Assembly: GCA_030626025.1 (NCBI GenBank)
Contig: DAOUPT010000007.1
Coordinates: 1 to 64,000, forward strand
Reading direction: 5' to 3'
DNA length: 64,000 bases
Origin: Anderseniella sp.
Lineage (GTDB): Bacteria; Pseudomonadota; Alphaproteobacteria; Rhizobiales; Aestuariivirgaceae
Numbering within the stretch: position 1 is the stretch's first letter; each line of letters starts with the position of its first letter. Of this stretch, positions 29,108 to 37,257 are shown piece after piece. The notes under the pieces were generated by a model. The model saw only the letters and a list, made by a program, of their open reading frames with translations. It was not told the DNA's origin and did not search any database. Made by a program: the position numbers and the translations under genes.

Positions 29108-29355
29108 AGATAAACTTCAAAACCGGCGGTATGCTGAGTGAAGTCCTGCCAGCAGATGCCAAAAATGATGAAGCTGTGCTTGATATACCCGAAGGCTCGA
29201 CACCCACCGATGTCATGGCTTTCTTTGGCTTGCCCGAAGATGATTTTTATCTGGTTATTCTCAATGACGTCGTCGTACCAAAAGCCCGACGGTCAATAAC
29301 AACACTATGTGAGAACGACGAACTGGGTATTTTCCCTCCGTTAAAAGGTGGATAA
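29104..29355 (+). CDS. MoaD/ThiS-family sulfur-carrier-like protein
   Basis: An 83-residue beta-grasp protein ending FPPLKGG; a free C-terminal Gly-Gly is the functional end of MoaD and ThiS, where it is adenylated and thiocarboxylated. The segment GSTPTDVMAFFGLPEDDFYLVILND matches the family. It starts inside the last codons of the FAD subunit (ATGA), so it belongs to the AOR operon, where MoaD-like genes are often found, presumably for tungstopterin synthesis. The MoeB homologue at 9243 is a possible activator. Confidence 0.8.
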   Translation: MKINFKTGGMLSEVLPADAKNDEAVLDIPEGSTPTDVMAFFGLPEDDFYLVILNDVVVPKARRSITTLCENDELGIFPPLKGG

Positions 29356-29428
29356 AACGGAAGCTAGACGGTAAAATCAGCCCTCTTGACCTTGCAAGGC
29401 TTCTCCAACACCAGATGATCAATCGGGC

Positions 29429-29442
29429 TTAACAAAGATCAA
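29429..29442 (+). promoter_or_regulatory. FNR/NNR-like box upstream of norC
   Basis: TTAACAAAGATCAA has one half like NnrR/Dnr sites (TTAAC) and one FNR half (ATCAA). Its centre is about 73 bases before the norC start, fitting a -41.5 site with a leader near 32 bases. It suggests control by FnrL or by an NO-responsive Dnr/NnrR protein encoded elsewhere. Confidence 0.68.
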
Positions 29443-29508
29443 GGCGCGAACTGCCCTAAATTTTTTACAGTCATCGAACCGGTAAATAAAAGAGAAGGGG
29501 TGCTGGCA

Positions 29509-29952
29509 ATGCAAACAAAATCTGCTGCCCGCAATATTTTTTATGGTGGCTCGCTGTTTTTCCTGCTGATTTTTTTCGGCCTGACAGCTCATAGTCACTA
29601 TTACATTAAAAACACATCAACCAACGAAGCTACCTTAACTGAATCGGTAGCTCGCGGTAAAAAAATCTGGGAAGACAAATCCTGCGTCAACTGTCACACA
29701 ATTCTTGGCGAAGGTGCTTATTTTGCACCCGAACTTGGCAATGTCTGGCTCCGTCGCGGTGGCAAGGACGATCCAGAGGGCGCTGCTGATTTCATTAAAG
29801 AATGGATGAAAGCGCAACCAACTGGCATTGAAGGCCGTCGCCAGATGCCACAATTTCATCTCACTGAAACAGAACTTAATGACCTTGTTGAGTTTTTCAA
29901 GTGGGTTAGTACTATTGACACAAATGGCTGGCCGCCAAACGAAGCCGGTTAA
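29509..29952 (+). CDS. norC: Nitric oxide reductase cytochrome c subunit NorC
   Basis: A membrane-anchored monohaem cytochrome of about 147 residues. One N-terminal helix (IFYGGSLFFLLIFFGLTAHSH) precedes the haem c site CVNCHTILGEGAYFAPELGNV, the NorC signature, and the methionine ligand region RQMPQFHLT. It feeds electrons to NorB. I use ATG 29509; a GTG nine bases earlier would leave the AGAGAAGGGG ribosome site too close. It is the first gene of norCBQDEF. Confidence 0.95.
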   Translation: MQTKSAARNIFYGGSLFFLLIFFGLTAHSHYYIKNTSTNEATLTESVARGKKIWEDKSCVNCHTILGEGAYFAPELGNVWLRRGGKDDPEGAADFIKEWMKAQPTGIEGRRQMPQFHLTETELNDLVEFFKWVSTIDTNGWPPNEAG

Positions 29953-29964
29953 GGAGAGATTTCC

Positions 29965-31329
29965 ATGAAATACCAATCACAGAAAATCGCCATGGCCTAC
30001 TTCGCAGTTGCCATGGGTTTGTTTGCCATTCAGGTTCTGGGGGGCTTGTTGGCAGGGTTTATTTATATTGCTCCCAATTTCCTGTCTGAGCTTTTGCCCT
30101 TCAATGTAGTTCGCATGTTACATACAAACGCTTTGGTCGTTTGGCTGTTACTCGGATTTTTCGGGGCTGCGTACTATCTTGTACCTGAAGAAGCCGAACG
30201 TGAAATCCACTCACCCTTGATCGCCTATCTACAGCTCATTCTGCTGGTCGTTGGTACATTGGGTGCAGTGGTTACCTACACTTTCAATCTTTTTGAAGGT
30301 AACTTCTTCCTCGGACTGCAAGGTCGTGAATTCCTTGAACAACCCTTGTGGGTCAAGCTGGGGATTATCGTTGCCGCCTTGATGTTCCTGTTCAACATTA
30401 CAATGACAGTTCTTAAAGGTCGTAAAACAGCAATTACCAACGTTCTAATTCTTGGTCTTTGGGGTATTGCTATTTTCTACCTGTTCTCGCTTTACGTTCC
30501 TGCCAATCTGGCGCTGGACAAAATGTACTGGTGGTATGTTGTCCATCTGTGGGTTGAAGGCACCTGGGAACTGGTGATGGCTGCCATCCTTGCATTCCTG
30601 ATGCTGAAACTAACCGGTGTTGACCGCGAAGTGGTTGAGAAATGGGTTTATGTTATCGTTTCTCTGGCACTTTTCTCTGGTGTGCTTGGCACCGGTCACC
30701 ACTATTACTGGATCGGAACTCCATACTACTGGACATGGATCGGCTCAATCTTTTCGGCCTTGGAAGTGGTACCGTTTTTTGCCATGGTTCTGTTTAGTTT
30801 CACCATGGTCTGGAAAGGTGGCCGCGATCACCCCAATAAAGCTGCCGTCCTTTGGGCACTTGGTGCAGCTGTCATGTCGTTCTTTGGCGCTGGCGTCTGG
30901 GGTTTCATGCATACCTTGTCGAGTGTAAACTTTTACTCGCACGGTACGCAGGTTACAGCCGCCCACGGTCACCTGGCTTTCTTTGGGGCCTATGTTTCGA
31001 TCAATCTGGCAATCATCACCTATGCAATGCCGTATCTGTTGAAACGCGAACCCTATAACCAGGTTTTGAACATGGTCAGTTTCTGGATCATGAACTCAGC
31101 CATGGCCTTCATGACCTTCGTGCTGACTTTTGCCGGTGCAATTCAAACCCACCTGCAACGGGTCAACGGTGAAGACTTCATGAGCGTGCAAGAACAATTG
31201 AATCTGTTCTTTATCATGCGCTTTGGTTCTGGTGCGGTATTTGTTCTAGGCGCTGTGCTGTTTATCTATGCAACCTTTGTACCACGTAAAGAACTGATCG
31301 GTTCAGTCGATACTGCACCAGCAGAATAA
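29965..31329 (+). CDS. norB: Nitric oxide reductase catalytic subunit NorB
   Basis: A 454-residue haem-copper-superfamily protein with about 12 helices. The haem b ligand region VVRMLHTNALVVWLLLGFFGAAYY, the metal site segment WWYVVHLWVEGTWELVMAAI with the glutamate characteristic of NorB, GTGHHYYWIGTPYYW and HGHLAFFGAYV are all present. It reduces two NO to N2O with electrons from NorC. Its length matches cNorB rather than the longer quinol-dependent qNor. It follows norC by 12 bases. Confidence 0.97.
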   Translation: MKYQSQKIAMAYFAVAMGLFAIQVLGGLLAGFIYIAPNFLSELLPFNVVRMLHTNALVVWLLLGFFGAAYYLVPEEAEREIHSPLIAYLQLILLVVGTLGAVVTYTFNLFEGNFFLGLQGREFLEQPLWVKLGIIVAALMFLFNITMTVLKGRKTAITNVLILGLWGIAIFYLFSLYVPANLALDKMYWWYVVHLWVEGTWELVMAAILAFLMLKLTGVDREVVEKWVYVIVSLALFSGVLGTGHHYYWIGTPYYWTWIGSIFSALEVVPFFAMVLFSFTMVWKGGRDHPNKAAVLWALGAAVMSFFGAGVWGFMHTLSSVNFYSHGTQVTAAHGHLAFFGAYVSINLAIITYAMPYLLKREPYNQVLNMVSFWIMNSAMAFMTFVLTFAGAIQTHLQRVNGEDFMSVQEQLNLFFIMRFGSGAVFVLGAVLFIYATFVPRKELIGSVDTAPAE

Positions 31330-31344
31330 GGAAATAAAGTAACG

Positions 31345-32145
31345 ATGTTGACCAAACTGGATACCCAAACAACCGTACCCTTCTACCAACCTGTTGGTGA
31401 TGAGTGCGAGGTGTTTGAACGGGCCTTCAAGCTTAAACTGCCTTTGTTGCTTAAAGGCCCGACCGGTTGCGGTAAAACACGGTTTGTCTCTCATATGGCA
31501 GCCCGACTTGGTTTATCGCTCAACACCGTTTCCTGTCACGATGATCTGGCAGCGGCCGACCTTACCGGCCGCTACCTTTTAAAAGGCGGTGAAACCATCT
31601 GGGCCGATGGCCCTCTGACCGGCGCGGTTCGAAATGGTGGTGTTTGTTATCTCGATGAAGTTGTAGAAGCCCGTAAAGACGTCGCGGTGGTTATTCACCC
31701 ATTGACCGACGACCGTAGAATTCTGCCGCTTGATCGCACCGGTGAAGTACTTGAAGCACCGGATAATTTTATGCTGGTTGTCTCCTACAACCCTGGCTAT
31801 CAGAATATTCTGAAATCTCTAAAACCCAGTACCCGGCAACGCTTTCTAGCGCTGGATTTTGATTTCCCGCCCGCACCAGCCGAAACCAAAATCGTTGCTA
31901 CTGAAAGTGGCCTTGATGATGACAAGTGCGGACAATTGGTACGCCTTGCGGCAAAGTTGCGCGCCCTCAAGGGCCAGGAAATCGAAGAAGGTGTCTCCAC
32001 CCGCTTGCTGGTTTACTGCGCAACGCTGATTGCTGACGGGATGAAAGTTGAACGGGCTATTGAAGTGGCCCTGATCGAACCCCTGAGCGATGACAGTGAT
32101 GTCAAAGCCGGATTACGCGACATCGTGCAGGCGATTTACGGATAA
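31345..32145 (+). CDS. norQ: AAA+ (MoxR-type) ATPase NorQ
   Basis: A 266-residue ATPase of the CbbQ/NirQ/NorQ family: Walker A GPTGCGKTRFVSHMA, Walker B CYLDEVVEARKD, sensor 1 VVSYNPGYQ. With its VWA partner NorD it is needed to insert the non-haem iron into NorB. It lies 15 bases after norB. Confidence 0.93.
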   Translation: MLTKLDTQTTVPFYQPVGDECEVFERAFKLKLPLLLKGPTGCGKTRFVSHMAARLGLSLNTVSCHDDLAAADLTGRYLLKGGETIWADGPLTGAVRNGGVCYLDEVVEARKDVAVVIHPLTDDRRILPLDRTGEVLEAPDNFMLVVSYNPGYQNILKSLKPSTRQRFLALDFDFPPAPAETKIVATESGLDDDKCGQLVRLAAKLRALKGQEIEEGVSTRLLVYCATLIADGMKVERAIEVALIEPLSDDSDVKAGLRDIVQAIYG

Positions 32146-32150
32146 AACAG

Positions 32151-34097
32151 ATGGCAGGTATCACCAGCTTGTTTGAACCCGAAGAGCTGTTCGGGGCCTT
32201 TTGGCACCGTTTGGTTGGCGATGTTGACGTTGAACAACGTTTCCCTGAGGCTGGCGTTTCATTAAAGGATATCCGCCGTCGGCTGGAAATTTTCTTTCGT
32301 GGTCTTGGCGGCAAGCCGGGTGTTGAAATAAAGGCCATCGCACCGCAGTCTATTGATTATCGGCAAAAATTTCTGGCAAGAATCGGCCATGGTTCAACCG
32401 CGGTCAGCCGGGCGCGGTTTGACGGGGATCACCTATTTCTTCCTGAACGAATTGAACTGCTTGATGACCAGCAACTCAATGAAGACCTTTACAAATGGTT
32501 GTGTGCATGGGCAGCCGTTATGGGTGATGACAGTCCGGAGGTGATGAGCGACCCCTTGCAAAATGACATCGTGTTCATCGGTTTTGTTCACACCATTTCG
32601 TTGCGGGTGTTTGAACAGTTTCCCGGCATGAAAGTCGTTTATGACCGGATTGCCCCAGCACTGTTGGCCAGTCGGCAACAACGCCAATTACCACCGCAAG
32701 AAGCCGACCTTGAAGCTTGCATACAGGCCTTGATAGCCGGGCAAGAGCCTGCCGGTATTGCTCCAGACGTCTGGCGAGCCATCACTACGGAAAACACCGA
32801 TATAAGCGGCTTTAAAGCCCGCACGAGCTATAAGACCTTTTTGCCCTTCGCGCTTTGGGGCGAAGTCATTCTTGCCCAACCTGGCAAGCGAGAAAAAAAG
32901 GACCCTCAGGAACAAGGCTCATCTGACTCGACCCAAACCTCCGATAATCGCAGCCGCAAAGCCAAGCGGAAAAAATCAGATCAGGTCGATAACAAGAACT
33001 CGCTGGTTCTTCATCGGTTTGAATCAATTTTATCGTGGGCCGAGATGATGAATATCCCGCGGGCAGTGGAAGATGACGATGAAGACAATGCCAAAAAAGC
33101 TGCTGATGATCAGGAAGAAATTGGACTTGCCCAAACCGCTAAAAAAGCATCGACCAAGCTAAAATTTGACCTTGATTTGTCACCACAAGATGTCGAGCAT
33201 GAAGCTATTGCCGACAAACACACCTATCCCGAATGGGATTACCGCAAGAACATTTATCACCGCGACCATTGCCGGGTACTGGCAGGTCCTGCCCCCGAGC
33301 TGGAGGAAGGTTCTACATGGCAACCCGATAAAGCTGCCCGTCGCCGGATAAGAGCGGTAAAACGGCAATTTGAAGCTCTACGACCAAGGCGCGAAAAACA
33401 TCTGCGCCAGGTTGACGGCAATGAAATTGATATGGATGCCCTCATCCGGGCAAAATGTGACCTTGTTGCGAATGGTGAGGGTTCCAACCGGATTTTTACC
33501 AATTTCCGCGAAACCGCCCGCGATCTGTCGGTCAGCGTACTTATTGACATTTCACGCTCATCAGAAAGCTGGATCGAAGGTCGGCAGGTAATTGAAATCT
33601 CAAAAGAAGCCTTGTTGGCACTGGCAATCGGGTTAACAGCCAGTGGTGATGACAATGCCCTTTACAGCTTTTCCTCCCTCAAGCGCGAGCGGGTCATTGT
33701 TTCGACCTTGAAAGATTTTGATGAACCCCTGGGACCGCGGGTTTTTTCCCGCATCGGTGCCTTACAGCCAGGATTTTACACCCGGCTTGGTGCTGCCATC
33801 CGTCATGTGGGCGGACAATTGTCAAAGACCGCCAGCAGCAAACGATTATTACTGGTGTTGACAGATGGTAAACCCAATGACCTTGACCATTATGAAGGAC
33901 GTTATGGCATTGAGGATACCGCCATGGCGGTGCGTGAACTCAGACGGGCCGGATCAGCGGTGTTTGGCATTACCATCGATAAAAAAGCCCAAAGCTATTT
34001 TCCATACATATTTGGACGCAATGCTTATTCGATCACCAACCATGCCAGCGATTTAACCCGTGCGTTGCCTCTTATGTATCGGCATCTGGTTTCATGA
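32151..34097 (+). CDS. norD: Nitric oxide reductase activation protein NorD (VWA domain)
   Basis: A 648-residue cytosolic protein with a C-terminal von Willebrand A domain: the MIDAS motif is DISRSSESW (near 480), and LVLTDGKPNDLDHYEGRYGIEDT follows. A charged Lys/Asp/Glu-rich insertion lies at about 240-340. NorD couples NorQ ATP hydrolysis to maturation of NorB. It starts five bases after norQ and its stop overlaps norE (ATGA). Confidence 0.93.
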   Translation: MAGITSLFEPEELFGAFWHRLVGDVDVEQRFPEAGVSLKDIRRRLEIFFRGLGGKPGVEIKAIAPQSIDYRQKFLARIGHGSTAVSRARFDGDHLFLPERIELLDDQQLNEDLYKWLCAWAAVMGDDSPEVMSDPLQNDIVFIGFVHTISLRVFEQFPGMKVVYDRIAPALLASRQQRQLPPQEADLEACIQALIAGQEPAGIAPDVWRAITTENTDISGFKARTSYKTFLPFALWGEVILAQPGKREKKDPQEQGSSDSTQTSDNRSRKAKRKKSDQVDNKNSLVLHRFESILSWAEMMNIPRAVEDDDEDNAKKAADDQEEIGLAQTAKKASTKLKFDLDLSPQDVEHEAIADKHTYPEWDYRKNIYHRDHCRVLAGPAPELEEGSTWQPDKAARRRIRAVKRQFEALRPRREKHLRQVDGNEIDMDALIRAKCDLVANGEGSNRIFTNFRETARDLSVSVLIDISRSSESWIEGRQVIEISKEALLALAIGLTASGDDNALYSFSSLKRERVIVSTLKDFDEPLGPRVFSRIGALQPGFYTRLGAAIRHVGGQLSKTASSKRLLLVLTDGKPNDLDHYEGRYGIEDTAMAVRELRRAGSAVFGITIDKKAQSYFPYIFGRNAYSITNHASDLTRALPLMYRHLVS

Positions 34098-34666
34098 ACC
34101 CTGAACAGACTGACAACTCCGACGATTGGGGCCCGCTTTCGGGACTTCCCGGCAACCCGATCATGTGGGTGCTCATCGCCAGCGAACTGGTTGTTTTTGG
34201 CGCTATGTTTATCGGCTTTGGCATATTGCGGATTTCTGAACCTGATGCATTTGTCGAATCGCAAAATCACCTTGACCGACTTGCCGGTGCAATCAATACC
34301 ATGGTTTTGGTTTCCAGCGGGTTTTGCGCTGCACTGGCGGTTCACTATCAAATAAACGGCAACACGCTCAGAACACGCCTGTGGCTCTCTGCGGGGGCTC
34401 TTCTTGGTGTGGTTTTTCTTGGTATCAAATTTATCGAATATGCCGACAAATTCGCCGTCGGCATTTCAACCGACACCAGCAGCTTTTTCATGCTTTATTT
34501 TCTTGCCACAGGTTTTCACGCCCTGCATGTGGTGTTTGGCATTATCATTCTTTTCATCGTCGGCTGGAAAAACTCGGTGGAAAATGTTGTAACCGGAACA
34601 GCCTTCTGGCACATGGTTGACCTGATCTGGGTTATTCTTTTTCCTGTCGTTTATCTGTTGAGGTAG
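34094..34666 (+). CDS. norE: NorE, cytochrome oxidase subunit III-like protein
   Basis: A 190-residue membrane protein with about five helices, belonging to the haem-copper oxidase subunit III family (ELVVFGAMFIGFGILR; FFMLYFLATGFHALHVVFGII; WHMVDLIWVILFPVVYLLR). NorE is accessory, and in Paracoccus it affects NO reductase activity. Start ATG 34094 overlaps the norD stop by four bases. Confidence 0.9.
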   Translation: MNPEQTDNSDDWGPLSGLPGNPIMWVLIASELVVFGAMFIGFGILRISEPDAFVESQNHLDRLAGAINTMVLVSSGFCAALAVHYQINGNTLRTRLWLSAGALLGVVFLGIKFIEYADKFAVGISTDTSSFFMLYFLATGFHALHVVFGIIILFIVGWKNSVENVVTGTAFWHMVDLIWVILFPVVYLLR

Positions 34667-34670
34667 GCCA

Positions 34671-34973
34671 ATGAAACACGCTCAATACCCTGCTCCGCGC
34701 ACCCTGTTTATCATTTGGCTGGCTTTGATATTGGCCACAGCAATAACCATGATGGCTGGTAAGGTCACCCAAATAGCCTCCATCGGTGTGGTTTGGACTG
34801 CCGTCCTTATGATCGTCACCGGACTGAAAGCCAATTTGATACTGTCGTATTTTCTCGACCTTCGATCTGCAACAGGTGGCTGGAACAAGGCGTTTAACGC
34901 CCTGATTATAATCATAATTATCGCAATTTTTGCGCTTTATGCAGGCGGCAGTCTAGCTGTCATCAAGGTGTAA
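34671..34973 (+). CDS. norF: NorF, small membrane protein of the nor operon
   Basis: A 100-residue protein with three predicted membrane helices (TLFIIWLALILATAITMM; IGVVWTAVLMIVTGLKANLIL; NALIIIIIIAIFALYAGG). The SYFLDLR segment resembles cytochrome oxidase subunit IV-like proteins, as in NorF. It follows norE by four bases and ends the nor operon; no clear terminator follows. Confidence 0.82.
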   Translation: MKHAQYPAPRTLFIIWLALILATAITMMAGKVTQIASIGVVWTAVLMIVTGLKANLILSYFLDLRSATGGWNKAFNALIIIIIIAIFALYAGGSLAVIKV

Positions 34974-35298
34974 ATTTTTTCTGACCTTGACAAAACCAGG
35001 ACCAGTCACTATCTGCCTGCATGTTGACTGGTTGCCGCGTGAGCAGCCCCTGTGTTAATAACAACACTGACAACACCCAGCCCTGACAGGGCAAATCTCC
35101 CAAGTTCCCATATCACGCGGGGTTCTGACAGTCTGGCTGCCATTAGGAACAATTCGGTCCACGGCGCGCCATGGTTGCAACCGCATTGCACGATTTTCGT
35201 GCGCTTTTGACATTTGTGTCTGGCGTGCGGTTATGCGTGTTTCAATAATTCAATGGCAAGCCGTATGAACGGTTTACCACATAAAAGGTATTTTTATT
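34974..35298. other. Non-coding region between norF and the DEAD-box helicase gene
   Basis: About 325 bases with no convincing gene, tRNA or terminator. The right half (about 35170-35298) is the helicase leader. It contains short self-complementary pieces such as TTGCACGATTTTCGTGC and an AAAAGG ribosome site at 35285. DEAD-box helicase genes often have long cold-regulated leaders, but I see no named RNA motif. Confidence 0.4.
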
Positions 35299-36711
35299 TT
35301 GACTAAATTCCAAGACCTCGGTCTTTCTCCGACAATCCTCAAATCAGTAACTACAGCTGGTTATGAAATTCCAACACCAATCCAGCTCAAGGCGATCCCA
35401 ATTGTGCTGGACGGCCATGATGTGATGGGCCTTGCCCAGACCGGTACCGGCAAAACAGCGGCATTCGGGCTGCCTATTGTCGACAAATTACTCAGCCTTG
35501 ACGGTCGTCCGCAACCTAGACAAATCCGATCCCTGATCGTTGCGCCAACGCGCGAGTTGGTGGCACAAATTGCTGATAATCTGATAAATTATGTTCGCCA
35601 CACCCATTTGCGCGTTGTCAGCGTGGTGGGTGGTTCATCAATCAACGTGCAGCAAAAAAACCTGGGACGTGGCACCGATGTTCTGGTTGCCACGCCCGGC
35701 CGCCTGCTTGATCTGGTTGACCGCAAAGCAGTATTTCTCAACTCCGCAAAGTTTCTGGTACTAGATGAAGCCGATCAAATGCTTGATCTTGGGTTTATCA
35801 ACGATCTTCGCAAGATTTCAAAACTGGTCGGCACCCCGCGCCAGACCCTGCTGTTTTCAGCCACCATGCCAAAACAGATCGAAGATCTAGCCAAAGCCTT
35901 TTTGAATGATCCGGTGCGGGTCGAAACAAACCCACCGGGGCGGGCCGTCGATAAAATCCGCCAATCGGTTCACCTGGTTTATCAAAAAGCCAAAACCGAA
36001 AAATTAAAAGACTGTCTGACTGAACGGCGTGATGATCTGTCTCTGGTTTTCTCGCGCACCAAACACGGCGCCGAAAAACTTAAAAGGCATCTGATTGACT
36101 GCGGCTTTAAAGCAACATCGATCCACGGCAACAAAAGTCAAGGCCAGCGCACCCGCGCCATCAATGAATTTCGCAGTGGTGAAGCCCGTATACTGGTTGC
36201 AACCGACGTGGCAGCCCGTGGCATTGATATTCCCGGTGTTACCCATGTTTATAATTACGACCTGCCTGAAGTGGCTGAAGCCTATGTCCATCGTATCGGT
36301 CGCACGGCACGGGCAGGAGCTGGTGGCGAGGCTGTTGCTTTCTGCTCACCGGAAGAAATGCATCTGCTTGGCGAAATCGAACGTTTGATGGGCAAAACAA
36401 TTTCCACCGCCAGTGGTGAGTTCACTGACCTGGAAATAGCCAATGCACCAAAGAAAGGCCGGGGCCGGTCGGGTCGCGGCAGAGGTCGTTCAGGTGGCGG
36501 CAACAACCAGAAGAAATCTGCAAACGCCGGCAAAAGAAACAAACCAGCACACGATGACGGTAATGCAGCAAATGCTGCTACAGGTAGCCAAAACAAACCA
36601 AGCCGCGCCAACCGTAAACGCCAAAAACAAAACACCATGGCCAACAAAAGCAGCACCAACAACAACCCAAACCGCAGAAGGCGCACCAGAAGAAAACCCG
36701 CGGCAGCATAA
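35299..36711 (+). CDS. rhlE: DEAD-box ATP-dependent RNA helicase, RhlE type
   Basis: A 470-residue superfamily 2 RNA helicase. Q motif (FQDLGLSPTILKSVTTAGYEIPTPIQ), motif I AQTGTGKTAAFGLP, Ia PTRELVAQI, II VLDEADQMLDLGF, III FSATMP, IV-V (VLVATDVAARGIDIPGV) and VI HRIGRTARAG are all present, then a long Arg/Gly/Lys/Asn-rich tail (about 385-470) likely to bind RNA. Initiation is at TTG 35299: no ATG gives the conserved N-terminus, and AAAAGG lies eight to nine bases upstream. Such helicases help ribosome assembly and RNA decay in the cold. Confidence 0.92.
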   Translation: MTKFQDLGLSPTILKSVTTAGYEIPTPIQLKAIPIVLDGHDVMGLAQTGTGKTAAFGLPIVDKLLSLDGRPQPRQIRSLIVAPTRELVAQIADNLINYVRHTHLRVVSVVGGSSINVQQKNLGRGTDVLVATPGRLLDLVDRKAVFLNSAKFLVLDEADQMLDLGFINDLRKISKLVGTPRQTLLFSATMPKQIEDLAKAFLNDPVRVETNPPGRAVDKIRQSVHLVYQKAKTEKLKDCLTERRDDLSLVFSRTKHGAEKLKRHLIDCGFKATSIHGNKSQGQRTRAINEFRSGEARILVATDVAARGIDIPGVTHVYNYDLPEVAEAYVHRIGRTARAGAGGEAVAFCSPEEMHLLGEIERLMGKTISTASGEFTDLEIANAPKKGRGRSGRGRGRSGGGNNQKKSANAGKRNKPAHDDGNAANAATGSQNKPSRANRKRQKQNTMANKSSTNNNPNRRRRTRRKPAAA

Positions 36712-36804
36712 ATATTTAATGGTTCAATTTGCTTGCTTACCAAACACCGATATACATGTATGTCCTTCGTCCTCACACTACAAAAGTGGGCCAATCTGGC
36801 CAAA

Positions 36805-36838
36805 CCAGCACCGTAACCTTGAATGACCACAGGCCCTA
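36805..36838. mobile_element. Solo, degenerate end related to the 6470-6611 MITE-like element
   Basis: CCAGCACCGTAACCTTGAAT followed by GACCACAGGCCCTAA aligns with the right end of the element at 6577-6611 with about six mismatches in 35 positions. I found no matching left end nearby, so this looks like a decayed or truncated copy downstream of rhlE. Confidence 0.6.
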
Positions 36839-36842
36839 AAGT

Positions 36843-36875
36843 ATCGCACCCAATCTGATTCAGATTTGGTGCGAT
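36843..36875. terminator. Long hairpin downstream of rhlE
   Basis: ATCGCACCCAATCTGA and TCAGATTTGGTGCGAT form a 16 bp stem with one mismatch and a two-base loop. It lies about 130 bases after the rhlE stop. It lacks a strong T-run (TTGCCC follows), so a terminator role is uncertain; it could also be part of a decayed mobile element. Confidence 0.45.
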
Positions 36876-36937
36876 TTGCCCTGTCAAAGCATTTATTATT
36901 GTTGCATCTTTTGCCAGGTTAAGTCATTGACACTGTG

Positions 36938-36981
36938 GCGTTTCTGATTGTGTTTGTGATCCGCAACTAAACCAGAAACGC
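36938..36981. repeat. Inverted repeat with 9 bp arms, intergenic
   Basis: GCGTTTCTG (36938-36946) and CAGAAACGC (36973-36981) are perfect inverted arms about 26 bases apart, within the 36712-37239 non-coding region. Its role is unknown: perhaps a decayed element or a transcript hairpin. Confidence 0.4.
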
Positions 36982-37011
36982 TCTAGTTCAAGAAAACAGA
37001 AACCCCGCGTC

Positions 37012-37095
37012 TGACAAAATGTCATGCGCTGAAACTGTTATTATTCAAGGTTTTATCTGTTTTAGCCGCCATTTTCACTGCCATTTTGTCATGCC
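37012..37095 (+). promoter_or_regulatory. Candidate activator (enhancer) sites upstream of the sigma-54 promoter
   Basis: TGACA-AAA-TGTCA at 37012-37024 is a perfect palindrome, and CATTTTGTCATGCC at 37082-37095 repeats its TGTCATGC and CATTTTGTC elements. They lie about 105-190 bases upstream of the expected transcription start, the usual distance for NtrC-type enhancer sites. The activator at 46955 is the natural candidate to bind here. Assignment is by position and symmetry only. Confidence 0.5.
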
Positions 37096-37175
37096 AATGG
37101 TAGTTTTAATTTTTCAACCAAATAATCTACCAATATTTCTTATAATTTTCAATGACTTAAGCCACCCTTCACAGC

Positions 37176-37191
37176 TGGCACGATTGTTGCT
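37176..37191 (+). promoter_or_regulatory. Sigma-54 (RpoN) -24/-12 promoter of the Met-rich protein operon
   Basis: TGGCACGATTGTTGCT matches the RpoN consensus TGGCAC-N5-TTGCW with GG at 37177-37178 and GC at 37189-37190, exactly ten bases between the dinucleotides. Transcription should begin near 37201, giving a leader of about 57 bases before the first gene. The same cluster encodes an NtrC-type sigma-54 activator with GAFTGA, which strongly supports the call. Confidence 0.9.
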
Positions 37192-37203
37192 GACATAGTT
37201 AAT

Positions 37204-37218
37204 GCCGGGTTTACCGGC
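37204..37218 (+). promoter_or_regulatory. Hairpin at the predicted 5' end of the sigma-54 transcript
   Basis: GCCGG-GTTTA-CCGGC forms a 5 bp GC-rich stem starting about three bases after the expected transcription start. A hairpin so close to the 5' end can protect an mRNA from RNase E; that role is inferred. Confidence 0.45.
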
Positions 37219-37257
37219 GGAAACCGTAGAGCAAAATTAGTGCGGGAGAGCAGGGTT

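Noticed and set aside
36282-36887. Minus-strand open frame of about 200 codons over the end of rhlE
   Set aside because: It mirrors the low-complexity Arg/Gly/Lys tail of the helicase; no ribosome site and no family resemblance.
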